A DNA stretch of 10,499 bases from Peptococcaceae bacterium (GTDB taxonomy: Bacteria; Bacillota; Desulfotomaculia; Desulfotomaculales; UBA12532). The first letter of the stretch is position 1, and each line of letters begins with the position of its first letter. The stretch covers positions 1 through 10,499 of the forward strand of contig DMDP01000217.1 in assembly GCA_003445475.1 (NCBI GenBank), in the 5' to 3' direction. Shown here piece by piece: positions 1-6,943 of the stretch. Under the pieces are notes generated by a model. It was given only the letters and a program-made list of their open reading frames with translations, ran no database searches and had not been told where the DNA came from. Both the position numbers and the translations under genes were made by a program.

Positions 1-15
1 ACGCTCTTCCGATCT
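1..15. other. Residual Illumina adapter sequence at contig end (artefact)
   Basis: The first 15 bases, ACGCTCTTCCGATCT, are identical to the 3' end of the TruSeq universal (read 1) adapter, and they interrupt an otherwise intact reading frame. The minus-strand response regulator reads normally down to Asp-Thr-Arg-Ile at bases 17-28, where family members usually continue into the Val-Ile-Ala-Ala-Thr-Asn sensor I segment. Here it runs into adapter-encoded residues instead. Base 16 (T) may be genomic or a ligation base. These bases should be treated as non-biological. Confidence 0.95.
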
Positions 16-850
16 TGATGCGGGTGTCGACCTGGATCGTCTGGGTGCCGCCCACGCGCTCGAAGGTCTTGTCCTGCAGGACCCGCAGGAGCTTGGCCTG
101 CATGGCCGGCGACATCTCGGCGATCTCGTCCAGAAAAATGGTTCCCCTGGCGGCCATCTCGAACCGGCCCGGCTTCCGGGTGGTGGCGCCGGTGAAGGCG
201 CCTTTCTCGTGGCCGAAGAGCTCGCTTTCCAGGAGCTGTTCCGGCAGGGCGGCGCAATTGACGGCGATGAAGGGTCCGTCGGCACGGGGACTCAGCCGGT
301 GGATGGCCACGGCGGCGACCTCCTTGCCGGTGCCGCTTTCGCCGGTTAGGAGCACCGTGGCCTCGGTGGGGGCGACCCGCTCGATCAGCCGGCGCACCTC
401 CTGAATGGCGGGGCTCGTGCCCACCATTTCCCCGTGCTCCTTCGTGAGTTCGGCGCGGAGGAAGCTGACCTCGTGCAACAGCCGGCTCATCTGCAGCGTC
501 TTGCGCACCACGATTTTCAACTCGTCCAGGTCGAAGGGTTTGGTGATGTAATCCGCCGCCCCCATTTTCATGGCCTCAATGGCCGTCTGGATCGTGCCGT
601 GGGCGGTGATCATGATCACCGGCAGGCGCGGGTAGGCTTCGCGGATGCGCTTTAAGACCTCGATGCCGTCAAGGTCGGGCATTTTGAGGTCCAGGATTAC
701 CAGGGAGGCGCCCTCGCGTTGCAGGGCGTCCAGGCCCTCGCGCCCGCCGGCCGCCGTAATTACCCCGTAACCCTCTTGCTGCATTGCCTTCTCCAGCGCC
801 CACCGCATGTGCTCCTCGTCGTCGATCACCAAGATTCTGGGCGCCAGCAT
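16..850 (-). CDS. Sigma-54-dependent response regulator, NtrC/AtoC/ZraR type (3' end missing)
   Basis: DNA-binding response regulator that should receive phosphate from the adjacent kinase and activate sigma-54 RNA polymerase. About 278 genomic residues are visible. The receiver domain (about 1-120) has acidic Asp10/Asp11, phosphoacceptor Asp54 in a DLKMPDLDG context, Thr82 and Lys104. A linker leads to the AAA+ domain, with Walker A GESGTGKE at 170-177, the sigma-54-contacting GAFTGA loop at 217-222 and Walker B GTIFLDE at 236-242. The rest of the AAA+ domain and the C-terminal helix-turn-helix are lost at the adapter-contaminated contig end, so this is an assembly truncation and not a pseudogene. 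The ATG at 850 is preceded by AAGGAGG at 859-865. The gene follows the kinase stop by 39 bp, so the two are almost certainly co-transcribed. The regulated promoters cannot be told from the sequence, and the exact subfamily is unresolved. Confidence 0.95.
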
Positions 851-889
851 CAATTTCGCCTCCTTCCGTGGGACGCTTTCGCAAGCACC

Positions 890-2422
890 TTACCTCTCTT
901 CCTTTTCCCGGTCGGTGCCGGCCTCCGGCGTCCGTTCTCCGGCCTCCGTTGCGGGTAGGTACACGGTGAAACGCGCTCCCCGGCCCGGCTCACTCTCAAC
1001 CTCGATATGCCCCCCGTGTAATTCGACGATCCGGTGCGTGATGGCCAGGCCGAGGCCGCTGCCGTTCTTCTTGGTGGTGTAGTAAGGTTCGAACAGGTGC
1101 GGGATATCGTCCGGCTCGATACCCGCGCCGGTGTCCGTAAAACGCACAAATACTTCGCCGTTCCCGCCGGTCTCGATGACCAGCATGCCGCCCGTGGGCA
1201 TGGCCTGCACGGCATTGAGAATGAGGTTTAGGAAGACCTGCTTCAGTTTTTCGCCGTCTCCCTGCACCGGCGGCAGCTTTTCGGACAGGGACAGTTGCAA
1301 TGCGATTCCCTGCTGGCGCAGCAGGGGTTGCGCAAAGGTCAGAACGCTTTCCACCAGCCTGTTGACGTTCAGGGGCTGGACAATGCCCGGGGAGGGGCGG
1401 CCGAACTCCAGCAGTTCCTGCAGGACGTGGTTCTGCCGGTTGACCTGCTCCTTGATTACACGGGCATAGTCCTGCACCTCCGGCACGTGCTGCAGTTCCT
1501 TCTCCATAACCTGGACCGCGGCCTTGACGATGGCGATCGGGTTTCTGAGTTCGTGGGCGATGCCGGTTACCAGGCGTCCCAGCGCGGCCAGGCGCTCCGC
1601 CCGCCGCAGCTCCGTTTCCAACCTTTCCTTTTCCGCCAGCCCCAGGGCCATTTTGTTAATGGCCTGCACGATCTGCCCCATTTCGCCCGGCATCGGGGGC
1701 AGGAGCCGGTGGATGTCGCTCTCCAGGCGCGCCAGCCCCTGCTTGATGGCGCCGACCCGGCTTGTCAGGTTCAGGATGACCATGAGGGTGCCTATGGTCC
1801 CGAAGAAAAAGCCGAGGAGGGTCAGGTAGCGCGTCACCAGGCGGAAGTTGCGGCTCTGGGTGAAAATGGGGTTGATGCGCTCCTCCGCCCAGACCACGCC
1901 CACCACCTGTCCCCGGGCCTCCAGCGGCACCAGGTGTTCGAAAAACTGGTCGTCAGGCGTGCCGGCGATGCGCGCCAGCGGCTCTTTGCTGGCCATTACG
2001 GCGTTGATCCCGGACGACGCCTCGCGCAGGATGCGCTGCTCTCGGGCCTTCCTTTCTTCGGGGGTAAGCTGGCGGTATTCGTGCAGGAACCCCTCCACGA
2101 CGATCTGGTCTGTTGCGGGAATGTAGAGGCCGAGCCGCACCCCCTCGTAGCGCTCGGCCAGGGGCGCGGCGACCTGTTCAAAGGCCTGCCGCAACCGGTC
2201 GGGAGGTATCGCCGCGTCCCCGTCTATCAGGGCCTCCGATTTCACCCCCGCCGCCAGGAACTGCACCACCGCCGCCAGGCGCTCCTCCTTGTGCACCAGG
2301 AGCATCTGGTCGGTCTTGCTGGCGTAGATCAGGTCATAGACCATCACGAGGATGGGGATGATCAGAATGCCGGTGATAATCACTAGGATTTGGAAACGCA
2401 GGCTGCGCCCCGAAAGGAGCAA
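890..2422 (-). CDS. Membrane sensor histidine kinase, NtrB/AtoS/ZraS-like
   Basis: Sensor kinase of 510 residues, partner of the downstream sigma-54 response regulator. A first membrane helix (about 9-31) is followed by an extracytoplasmic sensor region of about 165 residues (about 32-195) that contains a PAS/Cache-like stretch around 157-183. A second membrane helix (about 198-219) leads to a HAMP-like linker (about 220-270). The HisKA dimerisation domain carries phosphoacceptor His290 in GIAHELRNPI. The ATPase domain shows the N box (FLNLILNAVQAM, Asn403), the G1 box DTGAGI (430-435), the F box (HLFEPYYTTK) and the G2 box GSGLGLA (454-460). The start is a TTG at 2422, supported by GGGAGG at 2431-2436 eight bases upstream; there is no better ATG before the first membrane helix. 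The gene lies 114 bp after the ArsB-like permease, across a strongly structured spacer. The ligand is unknown; transporter-linked kinases of this type often sense the transported solute, but that is only inference here. Confidence 0.93.
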   Translation of the reverse strand: MLLSGRSLRFQILVIITGILIIPILVMVYDLIYASKTDQMLLVHKEERLAAVVQFLAAGVKSEALIDGDAAIPPDRLRQAFEQVAAPLAERYEGVRLGLYIPATDQIVVEGFLHEYRQLTPEERKAREQRILREASSGINAVMASKEPLARIAGTPDDQFFEHLVPLEARGQVVGVVWAEERINPIFTQSRNFRLVTRYLTLLGFFFGTIGTLMVILNLTSRVGAIKQGLARLESDIHRLLPPMPGEMGQIVQAINKMALGLAEKERLETELRRAERLAALGRLVTGIAHELRNPIAIVKAAVQVMEKELQHVPEVQDYARVIKEQVNRQNHVLQELLEFGRPSPGIVQPLNVNRLVESVLTFAQPLLRQQGIALQLSLSEKLPPVQGDGEKLKQVFLNLILNAVQAMPTGGMLVIETGGNGEVFVRFTDTGAGIEPDDIPHLFEPYYTTKKNGSGLGLAITHRIVELHGGHIEVESEPGRGARFTVYLPATEAGERTPEAGTDREKEER

Positions 2423-2462
2423 GACGACCGCCTCCCGCGGGAAACGGCTCCTTTTGCTGGAC

Positions 2463-2515
2463 GGGAGGGAATTTGGCTCTCGCGCTCCGGTGCGCCAAAT
2501 CCCCTCCCCGCGAGA
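2463..2515 (-). repeat. Interleaved inverted repeats upstream of the kinase gene (possible pseudoknot or alternative hairpins)
   Basis: Arms 2463-2477 and 2494-2508 form a 15-bp inverted repeat (14/15 identical as DNA; in minus-strand RNA the odd position becomes a G-U wobble, so all 15 can pair). A second 7-bp inverted repeat, TCTCGCG at 2478-2484 and CGCGAGA at 2509-2515, is interleaved: one arm is in the loop of the first hairpin and the other abuts its outer arm. In the transcript the order is a-b-a'-b', the geometry of an H-type pseudoknot or of alternative structures. No T-tract follows, so it is not a classical intrinsic terminator. It could be an attenuator, an mRNA stabiliser or a protein-binding operator. 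Confidence 0.75.
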
Positions 2516-2536
2516 ATACTTTTGTAATTAGTCCCT

Positions 2537-3922
2537 TTATGCCGTCCTGTAGAGCCGCCTGTTGAACAGGCTCAGGACGATGCCCACCAGCACGGCCAGC
2601 CCGAGCACCGCGATCAGGGTCGGCACCGTGGGCAGGATGTACCAGAGCAGCATATACCCGCTGGAGATGACGATTGACATCAACATCAGCGGGAAGGCGG
2701 TCTTCAGAAAACCGACGAATGTAATCGGCAGGCCGCGCTTTTCCGCCATGCCGACGACGACCACGTTCGCCGAGGCGCCGATGATGGTGCCGTTGCCGCC
2801 CAGGCAGGCGCCGAGCGACAGGCACCACCAGAGGTAATTCAGACTGTCGCCGGTGATATGCCCGAGTTGCGCCATGTCCTTGATCAGGGGGATCATGGTG
2901 GCCACGAACGGGATGTTGTCCACGAAGGCGGACGCGATGGCCGAGAGCCACATAATGAGCATCCCGGTGGGGATGATCACCCCGCCGGTCACCTCCATGG
3001 CGTACTCCGCCAGCATCTTGATCACCCCGACCTCTTCCAGGGCGCCGACCACCACGAAAAGCCCGATGAAGAAGAAGATGACCGGCCACTCCACCGCGTG
3101 CAGCGGGTGCTCCGGCTCGGCGCGGGTGACGAGCAGGAGCAGGCTCGCCCCGGAAAGGGCGATGACGCTCGACTCCAGGTGCAGGTACTGGTGCAGGGTG
3201 AAGCCAAGGATGGTAAGCCCGAGGACCACCAGGCACTTGCGCAGAAGCAACATGTCTTTAAGTTCCTGCCGCTCGTCGAACTCGAAGATGCGGTTCTGGA
3301 CTTCCGGCGGCACCTGCAACCGTTTCCGGTAAATGAGTTGGAGGATGAAAATCGTTATCACGTGGATCAGGACGACCACCGGCGTCAGGTTGATAACGAA
3401 ATCCATAAAACCGAGATGCGTGGCGCTGCCGATCATGATGTTCGGCGGGTCGCCGATCAGGGTGGCCGTGCCGCCGATATTAGATGCCAGGATCTCCGAA
3501 ACGAGAAACGGCATGGGGCTCAGCCCGAGCTTGCGGGCGATGGCGAAGGTCACCGGGACGATCAGGAGCACGGTGGTGACGTTGTCGAGAAACGCCGAGA
3601 GTACCGCCGTGACCGCGGCCAGCGCCGCCAGGATGGCCAGCGGCCGGCCCCTGGCCATTTTCGCGGCCCTGATGGCCAGGTACTCGAACACGCCCGTCTC
3701 GCGGGTGACGCCGACGATGATCATCATGCCGACCAGAAGGCCGATGGTGTTCCAGTCGACGGCGTGCACCGACCGCTCCGGGGTCATGATGCCGGCCAGC
3801 ACCAGGACGGCCGCCCCGCAAAAGGCCGCCACCGCCCGGTGTACCTTTTCTGAGACGATCAGGCCGTACGTCGCCAGGAAAACACCGGTAGCCAGGTAGA
3901 CCTGCAGGTGTTCGCTCATCAT
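2537..3922 (-). CDS. ArsB/NhaD-family (ion transporter superfamily) permease
   Basis: Polytopic inner-membrane transporter of 461 residues, close to the usual size for this family of arsenite, Na+/H+ and related permeases. It has two homologous halves. The first has FLDNVTT (111-117) and SNIGGTATLIGDPPN (148-161); the second has FVDNIPFV (333-340) and GGNGTIIGASANV (375-387). These are the paired Asp-Asn and Gly-rich hairpin motifs of the family. A hydrophilic loop (about 200-228) separates the halves. The start is placed at the ATG at 3922 (or the adjacent ATG at 3919), behind GGAGG at 3928-3932. A 482-residue reading from 3985 would begin inside a terminator-like hairpin. No arsenic-resistance genes are nearby, so arsenite efflux should not be assumed; a carboxylate, an inorganic anion or sodium ions remain possible substrates. 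The gene follows the DASS-type transporter by 108 bp and is probably in the same transcription unit. Confidence 0.88.
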   Translation of the reverse strand: MMSEHLQVYLATGVFLATYGLIVSEKVHRAVAAFCGAAVLVLAGIMTPERSVHAVDWNTIGLLVGMMIIVGVTRETGVFEYLAIRAAKMARGRPLAILAALAAVTAVLSAFLDNVTTVLLIVPVTFAIARKLGLSPMPFLVSEILASNIGGTATLIGDPPNIMIGSATHLGFMDFVINLTPVVVLIHVITIFILQLIYRKRLQVPPEVQNRIFEFDERQELKDMLLLRKCLVVLGLTILGFTLHQYLHLESSVIALSGASLLLLVTRAEPEHPLHAVEWPVIFFFIGLFVVVGALEEVGVIKMLAEYAMEVTGGVIIPTGMLIMWLSAIASAFVDNIPFVATMIPLIKDMAQLGHITGDSLNYLWWCLSLGACLGGNGTIIGASANVVVVGMAEKRGLPITFVGFLKTAFPLMLMSIVISSGYMLLWYILPTVPTLIAVLGLAVLVGIVLSLFNRRLYRTA

Positions 3923-3927
3923 TCCAG

Positions 3928-3932
3928 CCTCC
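3928..3932 (-). promoter_or_regulatory. Ribosome binding site deciding the permease start
   Basis: GGAGG on the minus strand lies 5 bases before the ATG at 3922 and 8 bases before the ATG at 3919. It supports this start over the upstream in-frame ATG at 3985. The second ATG has the more usual spacing. Confidence 0.8.
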
Positions 3933-3950
3933 GTGAACGGAAAGGAGAAG

Positions 3951-3980
3951 GCCCGCAGGCCCTTTTGGGAACCTGCGGGC
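3951..3980 (-). terminator. Terminator- or attenuator-like hairpin between the two permease genes
   Basis: In the minus-strand transcript a 9-bp GC-rich stem (GCCCGCAGG / CCTGCGGGC, 3972-3980 with 3951-3959) encloses an inner CCC-AAAA-GGG hairpin with a two-base bulge. It is followed by the pyrimidine run CTTCTCCTTT. The 3' tract is only moderately U-rich, so partial termination or attenuation, or protection of the upstream mRNA end, is more likely than a complete stop. Confidence 0.6.
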
Positions 3981-4030
3981 TGCATTAAGGGCCGCTTCCT
4001 GCATCAACCGGGAAACCCCCGGGGCCCGGG

Positions 4031-5509
4031 CTACGCGCCGGGCGGCTGAATGTAGAAGTCCAGTTGCAGCATCCCGACGGTAACCACGAAGTACAGGATG
4101 GTCACCAGGACGCAAAGTGTCGCCACCATCATCCCGTAGGTGAACATCCTCTTGATGTTGGCGCCGAAGCCGGCCACTATGGCCTGCGCCCCCGTCGCGG
4201 AAACGATGGCAAAGCTCCAGCTCAGGGAGGCGCCGGCGATCCACACCCAGGGCACGGAGCCCTGCGCCAGGCCGTTCCAGCTGTGAAAGGCCTTCAGTAC
4301 CAGCGGGATAACCACGCCCGCCGCCGCCGTGTCCGTGGTGAACTGCGACAGGAAGGTGGAGCCGGCGCTCACGCCGACGATGGCCGGGATCGTACCGGCA
4401 TCGATCAACGGCTGTATCCAGGACGCAAAGACCTCCCCGGCGCCGGTCTTGTCCAGCACGCGGCCGAGGGCCACCGCTCCCGGCCAGATGAAGAGAATGG
4501 CGGCAGGGAAGTGCTGCACCAGGGTCGGCACCGAGAGGATCGTTTCCCCGTTTTCCTTCTTCGAAGGAATCAGGAAGAGGAGTACGGCGTAGATGAAGAA
4601 CAGGTGCGCCGGGTGCAGCCACTGGAAGGCGCCGCCCTTCACGAAGTCCGCGTAGAACGGGCGCAGGATGGTCAGCAGCACGATCAGAATGAACCCGTAT
4701 GAACACACCTTCTCTTCGAAAGTCATCGGGCCCATCGCCTGCAGTTCCTGGCGGTAAAACTGGCGGCCGCCCTCAAAGCGTTCCTCGTGCGGGTCCGGCT
4801 TCATAAAGAAGTACAGGAAGAAAGCCACGGCCGCCATTACCAGGAGCGAGACGGGGAGCATCCGCAGCGTCCAGTCCAGGAAGAACACTTCTTTGCCCAG
4901 GTAGTCGCACAGGAAACTCCAGCTCACGAGGGCCTGGCCTCCGCCCAGGGGCGTGGTCATGCCGCCGATGGATGCGCCCCACGCCACGGCGATGAGGATG
5001 TTCGACGCCGCCTTGCTGTTATACCGCTGCTCGAAGGTCTTGTACCCGGCGTAAAACAGGGCGGCCACGGCAATCGGCGCGAAGATGGCGCCGACGGGCG
5101 TGTTGCCCATCACAAAGCTCACGAAACCGCACAGCAGGAACCACCCCACCGTCTGGAGCCGGGCGTTGTTGCCGAACAGGCTGAGGAAGTTGAGGGCGAC
5201 TCTTTTGGCCAGGCCCCACCGCACCCAGGCCGCGGTCAGCATCGAGGCGCCGGCGATGAGGTACAGGTCGCGGTGCATGTAGAGCTTGAGGGCGTCTTCA
5301 CGCGGAATGAACGGGTAGAAGGCCACGACAATCAGCGGCACCAGGCAGGTGATCTTGATGTCCACCGCCACGGTGACCCACCAGTAAACCATCCAGAACA
5401 GAATACCGAACCCGATCCGGGCCTCAACCGGGCCGAAGAACGGGATCACCAGTGTCGCCAGGAAAAGCAGCGGTCCAACCAGTATCTTCACCAGTTTATC
5501 CGGGGTCAC
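4031..5509 (-). CDS. DASS/SLC13-type anion transporter (sodium:sulfate/dicarboxylate symporter superfamily)
   Basis: Polytopic membrane protein of 492 residues, typical in length for divalent anion:sodium symporters, which take up dicarboxylates, sulfate or related anions. The N-terminal half carries FVMGNTPVGAIFAP (132-145) at the place of the SNT hairpin, then the conserved WGASIGGMTTPLGGG stretch (177-191). The C-terminal half carries FTTDTAAAGVVIPL (390-403) at the place of the second SNT motif. The replacement of both SNT tripeptides by GNT and TDT marks a divergent subgroup, so the substrate should not be copied from sulfate or succinate carriers. The start is a GTG at 5509, preceded by GGAGGGG at 5517-5523 with 7-base spacing. 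It lies 141 bp after the sulfotransferase, across a structured spacer, and is probably expressed from the same sigma-54 promoter. Tentatively an importer or exporter for the sulfotransferase's substrate or product, which is inference from context only. Confidence 0.88.
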   Translation of the reverse strand: MTPDKLVKILVGPLLFLATLVIPFFGPVEARIGFGILFWMVYWWVTVAVDIKITCLVPLIVVAFYPFIPREDALKLYMHRDLYLIAGASMLTAAWVRWGLAKRVALNFLSLFGNNARLQTVGWFLLCGFVSFVMGNTPVGAIFAPIAVAALFYAGYKTFEQRYNSKAASNILIAVAWGASIGGMTTPLGGGQALVSWSFLCDYLGKEVFFLDWTLRMLPVSLLVMAAVAFFLYFFMKPDPHEERFEGGRQFYRQELQAMGPMTFEEKVCSYGFILIVLLTILRPFYADFVKGGAFQWLHPAHLFFIYAVLLFLIPSKKENGETILSVPTLVQHFPAAILFIWPGAVALGRVLDKTGAGEVFASWIQPLIDAGTIPAIVGVSAGSTFLSQFTTDTAAAGVVIPLVLKAFHSWNGLAQGSVPWVWIAGASLSWSFAIVSATGAQAIVAGFGANIKRMFTYGMMVATLCVLVTILYFVVTVGMLQLDFYIQPPGA

Positions 5510-5574
5510 AACGCTTCCCCTCCTCTCCGGTTGTTTGACAGCCCTCGCAGGGGCGTGCTATCTTCGGACGTAGG

Positions 5575-5628
5575 TACCTTTCGGTAGGGAGCGGGGGCAC
5601 GGCGCAGGCCTTATCTGGCCGTACCCCC
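5575..5628 (-). other. Structured spacer RNA: long GC hairpin followed by a GAAA-loop hairpin
   Basis: The 141-bp spacer between the sulfotransferase and the DASS gene can form an 11-bp stem in the transcript, arms 5618-5628 and 5593-5603, with one G-U wobble. A small TACC-GAAA-GGTA hairpin with a GNRA-type tetraloop follows at 5575-5586. No U-tract follows either, so it does not look like a standard terminator. It matches no riboswitch I can recognise. An mRNA-processing or stability element, or a cis-regulatory RNA, is possible. Confidence 0.5.
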
Positions 5629-5650
5629 ATCCCGGCCTTTCCTGCGCACC

Positions 5651-6805
5651 TTACAACACGATACCTTTCAGGGTATACTGCCGCTTGATGCTGAAATGCT
5701 GTTTCCATACCCGCGGGGCGCGATACCCCACGATCAGCTCTTCGTTGGGGTCGCCTTCGGGCCACACCTTGCCGGCATCCTCTTCCTTCCATATGCCTTT
5801 TCTCCTTCTGGCCTCCCGCTGGTCGACAAGCCAGTCGCGGTAACTCTCGAAAACGATGTGTCCGCCCGGGGAATCCAGCATGGCGGCCCTGATGCGCCCG
5901 TCTCTTTCCACCCACAGGGCCTTGTCTTCCTCGGTGATCTCGATCGGTTCCACCTCGACCGCGTAGCCGGCTTCCTCCAGTTCCTTTCCGGCCACGGTCG
6001 CGAAGATCTGCTGGTCCCGCAGGCTGAGCAACCGCTTGTAGACGCCGATATAGGCGTCGCTGACCGGACCCCCGAGCGGCTTGTGGTCCCGCGTGCTGCC
6101 GCGGTTCCGGCCGATGTCCGTCTTGTAGAATTCCAGCATGGAAGGCGCGTATTCTTCGCCCAGGAACTCGCAGATCTGCCGCAGCGTCTTTTCGGGTTCC
6201 CGCACCAGGTCCTCGTACTTGACGTCGATCCAGTCGGCCGGACCGAGTTTTTCACGCCACGGCTTGACGAAGTTCTGGCAGAGCTTCCAGTAGTTCGCGC
6301 ACGTGTAGACGTGCTTGAGGCCGAACGCCGACTCGATGTACTCCGCCGCCACGTCGCGGCCGTCGCGCGTGATGTAGATGAACTGGGCCTGGGGGAAGGC
6401 CTCCTTGATGGGGCCGACGAAGAAGAGGTTGTGCGGCGTCTTCTGCCCCCAGCGCGGCTTGCCCTGTTCGCGCGCGAACCGCTCGTGCATGGCGCAGTAG
6501 ATGCCGGCGAAACTGCGTTCCCGCAGGTCGGCCAGGATTTCGTCCACCGCCGTGCGGGGATTCAATTTCATGCCCCACAACGGGTAGTTGAGACCGAAGA
6601 GCATCTCATCGGCCAGCGTCCGCAGGTTTTCCTCCCTGTTCAGGTCGCCGTAGCTGTAAAGGTAAGGGTAGAAGCGCGGCCAGAGCCAGCCGACCTCCGG
6701 CACGGCGATCCGCGGGTGGCAACCCAGCATGGTCATCAGCAACGTGGTGCCGGACCTTTCGCAGCCGATAACGAAGATTGGCTTTTCATCCAGCAGAATG
6801 GGCAC
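5651..6805 (-). CDS. Sulfotransferase family protein (PAPS-dependent type)
   Basis: Predicted cytosolic enzyme of 384 residues that would move a sulfuryl group from 3'-phosphoadenosine-5'-phosphosulfate to an acceptor hydroxyl or amine. The N-terminal IFVIGCERSGTTLL (10-23) is the 5'-phosphosulfate-binding loop, with Arg17, Ser18, Gly19, Thr20 and Thr21. RWGQKTPHN (118-126) contains the Lys-Thr-Pro motif common in bacterial members. FIYITRDGRDVAAEYIESAF (142-161) is the 3'-phosphate-binding segment, with Arg147 and Ser159. YEDL (197-200) is the usual motif preceding the C-terminal helices. A charged C-terminal tail of about 85 residues (about 300-384) extends past the recognisable core. The start is a GTG at 6805 behind GGGGGAG at 6813-6819; an ATG is not available near the conserved loop. 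It is the first gene behind a strong sigma-54 promoter, with a predicted leader of about 128 nt. The acceptor is unknown; the co-located anion transporters suggest a small metabolite but do not prove it. Confidence 0.9.
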   Translation of the reverse strand: MPILLDEKPIFVIGCERSGTTLLMTMLGCHPRIAVPEVGWLWPRFYPYLYSYGDLNREENLRTLADEMLFGLNYPLWGMKLNPRTAVDEILADLRERSFAGIYCAMHERFAREQGKPRWGQKTPHNLFFVGPIKEAFPQAQFIYITRDGRDVAAEYIESAFGLKHVYTCANYWKLCQNFVKPWREKLGPADWIDVKYEDLVREPEKTLRQICEFLGEEYAPSMLEFYKTDIGRNRGSTRDHKPLGGPVSDAYIGVYKRLLSLRDQQIFATVAGKELEEAGYAVEVEPIEITEEDKALWVERDGRIRAAMLDSPGGHIVFESYRDWLVDQREARRRKGIWKEEDAGKVWPEGDPNEELIVGYRAPRVWKQHFSIKRQYTLKGIVL

Positions 6806-6836
6806 AGGATATCTCCCCCTCTTTGTGCAATTTGGT

Positions 6837-6870
6837 GCTACCCCTGTGAAGCGTCGTCGCGGCTACCCCT
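6837..6870 (-). repeat. Nine-base direct repeat in the sigma-54 leader
   Basis: The minus strand carries AGGGGTAGC twice (6862-6870 and 6837-6845), 25 bp apart, within the predicted leader of the sulfotransferase mRNA. A related GGGGTGAC lies just upstream (about 6874-6881). It could be an RNA or DNA protein-binding element, or chance in G-rich DNA. Confidence 0.4.
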
Positions 6871-6943
6871 TCTGTCACCCCCTCGACCTTTTTCTCGCAC
6901 TGCCGGTGCAGGACGAGCCAAGGCTTCTTGCAAAAGTGATATA

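Noticed and set aside
1295..2386. Long plus-strand reading frames such as this one and those at 2858-3853, 5696-7045 and 7831-8814
   Set aside because: They lie opposite genes with clear catalytic or transporter motifs and are His/Arg/Asp-rich in the way typical of antisense frames in GC-rich DNA.
2423..2536. A second sigma-54 promoter before the kinase gene (TTGGCGCAC segment)
   Set aside because: The GG and GC elements are not 10 bases apart; the spacing is off by one and the -12 element is poor.
3920..3985. A longer start (ATG 3985) for the ArsB-like permease
   Set aside because: This ATG lies just before and its codons run through a terminator-like hairpin, and a good GGAGG precedes ATG 3922/3919 instead.
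5510..5650. A known riboswitch (for example c-di-GMP or fluoride) before the DASS gene
   Set aside because: Despite the GAAA-loop hairpin, I could not match the conserved cores of riboswitches I know; it is reported only as an unassigned structure.
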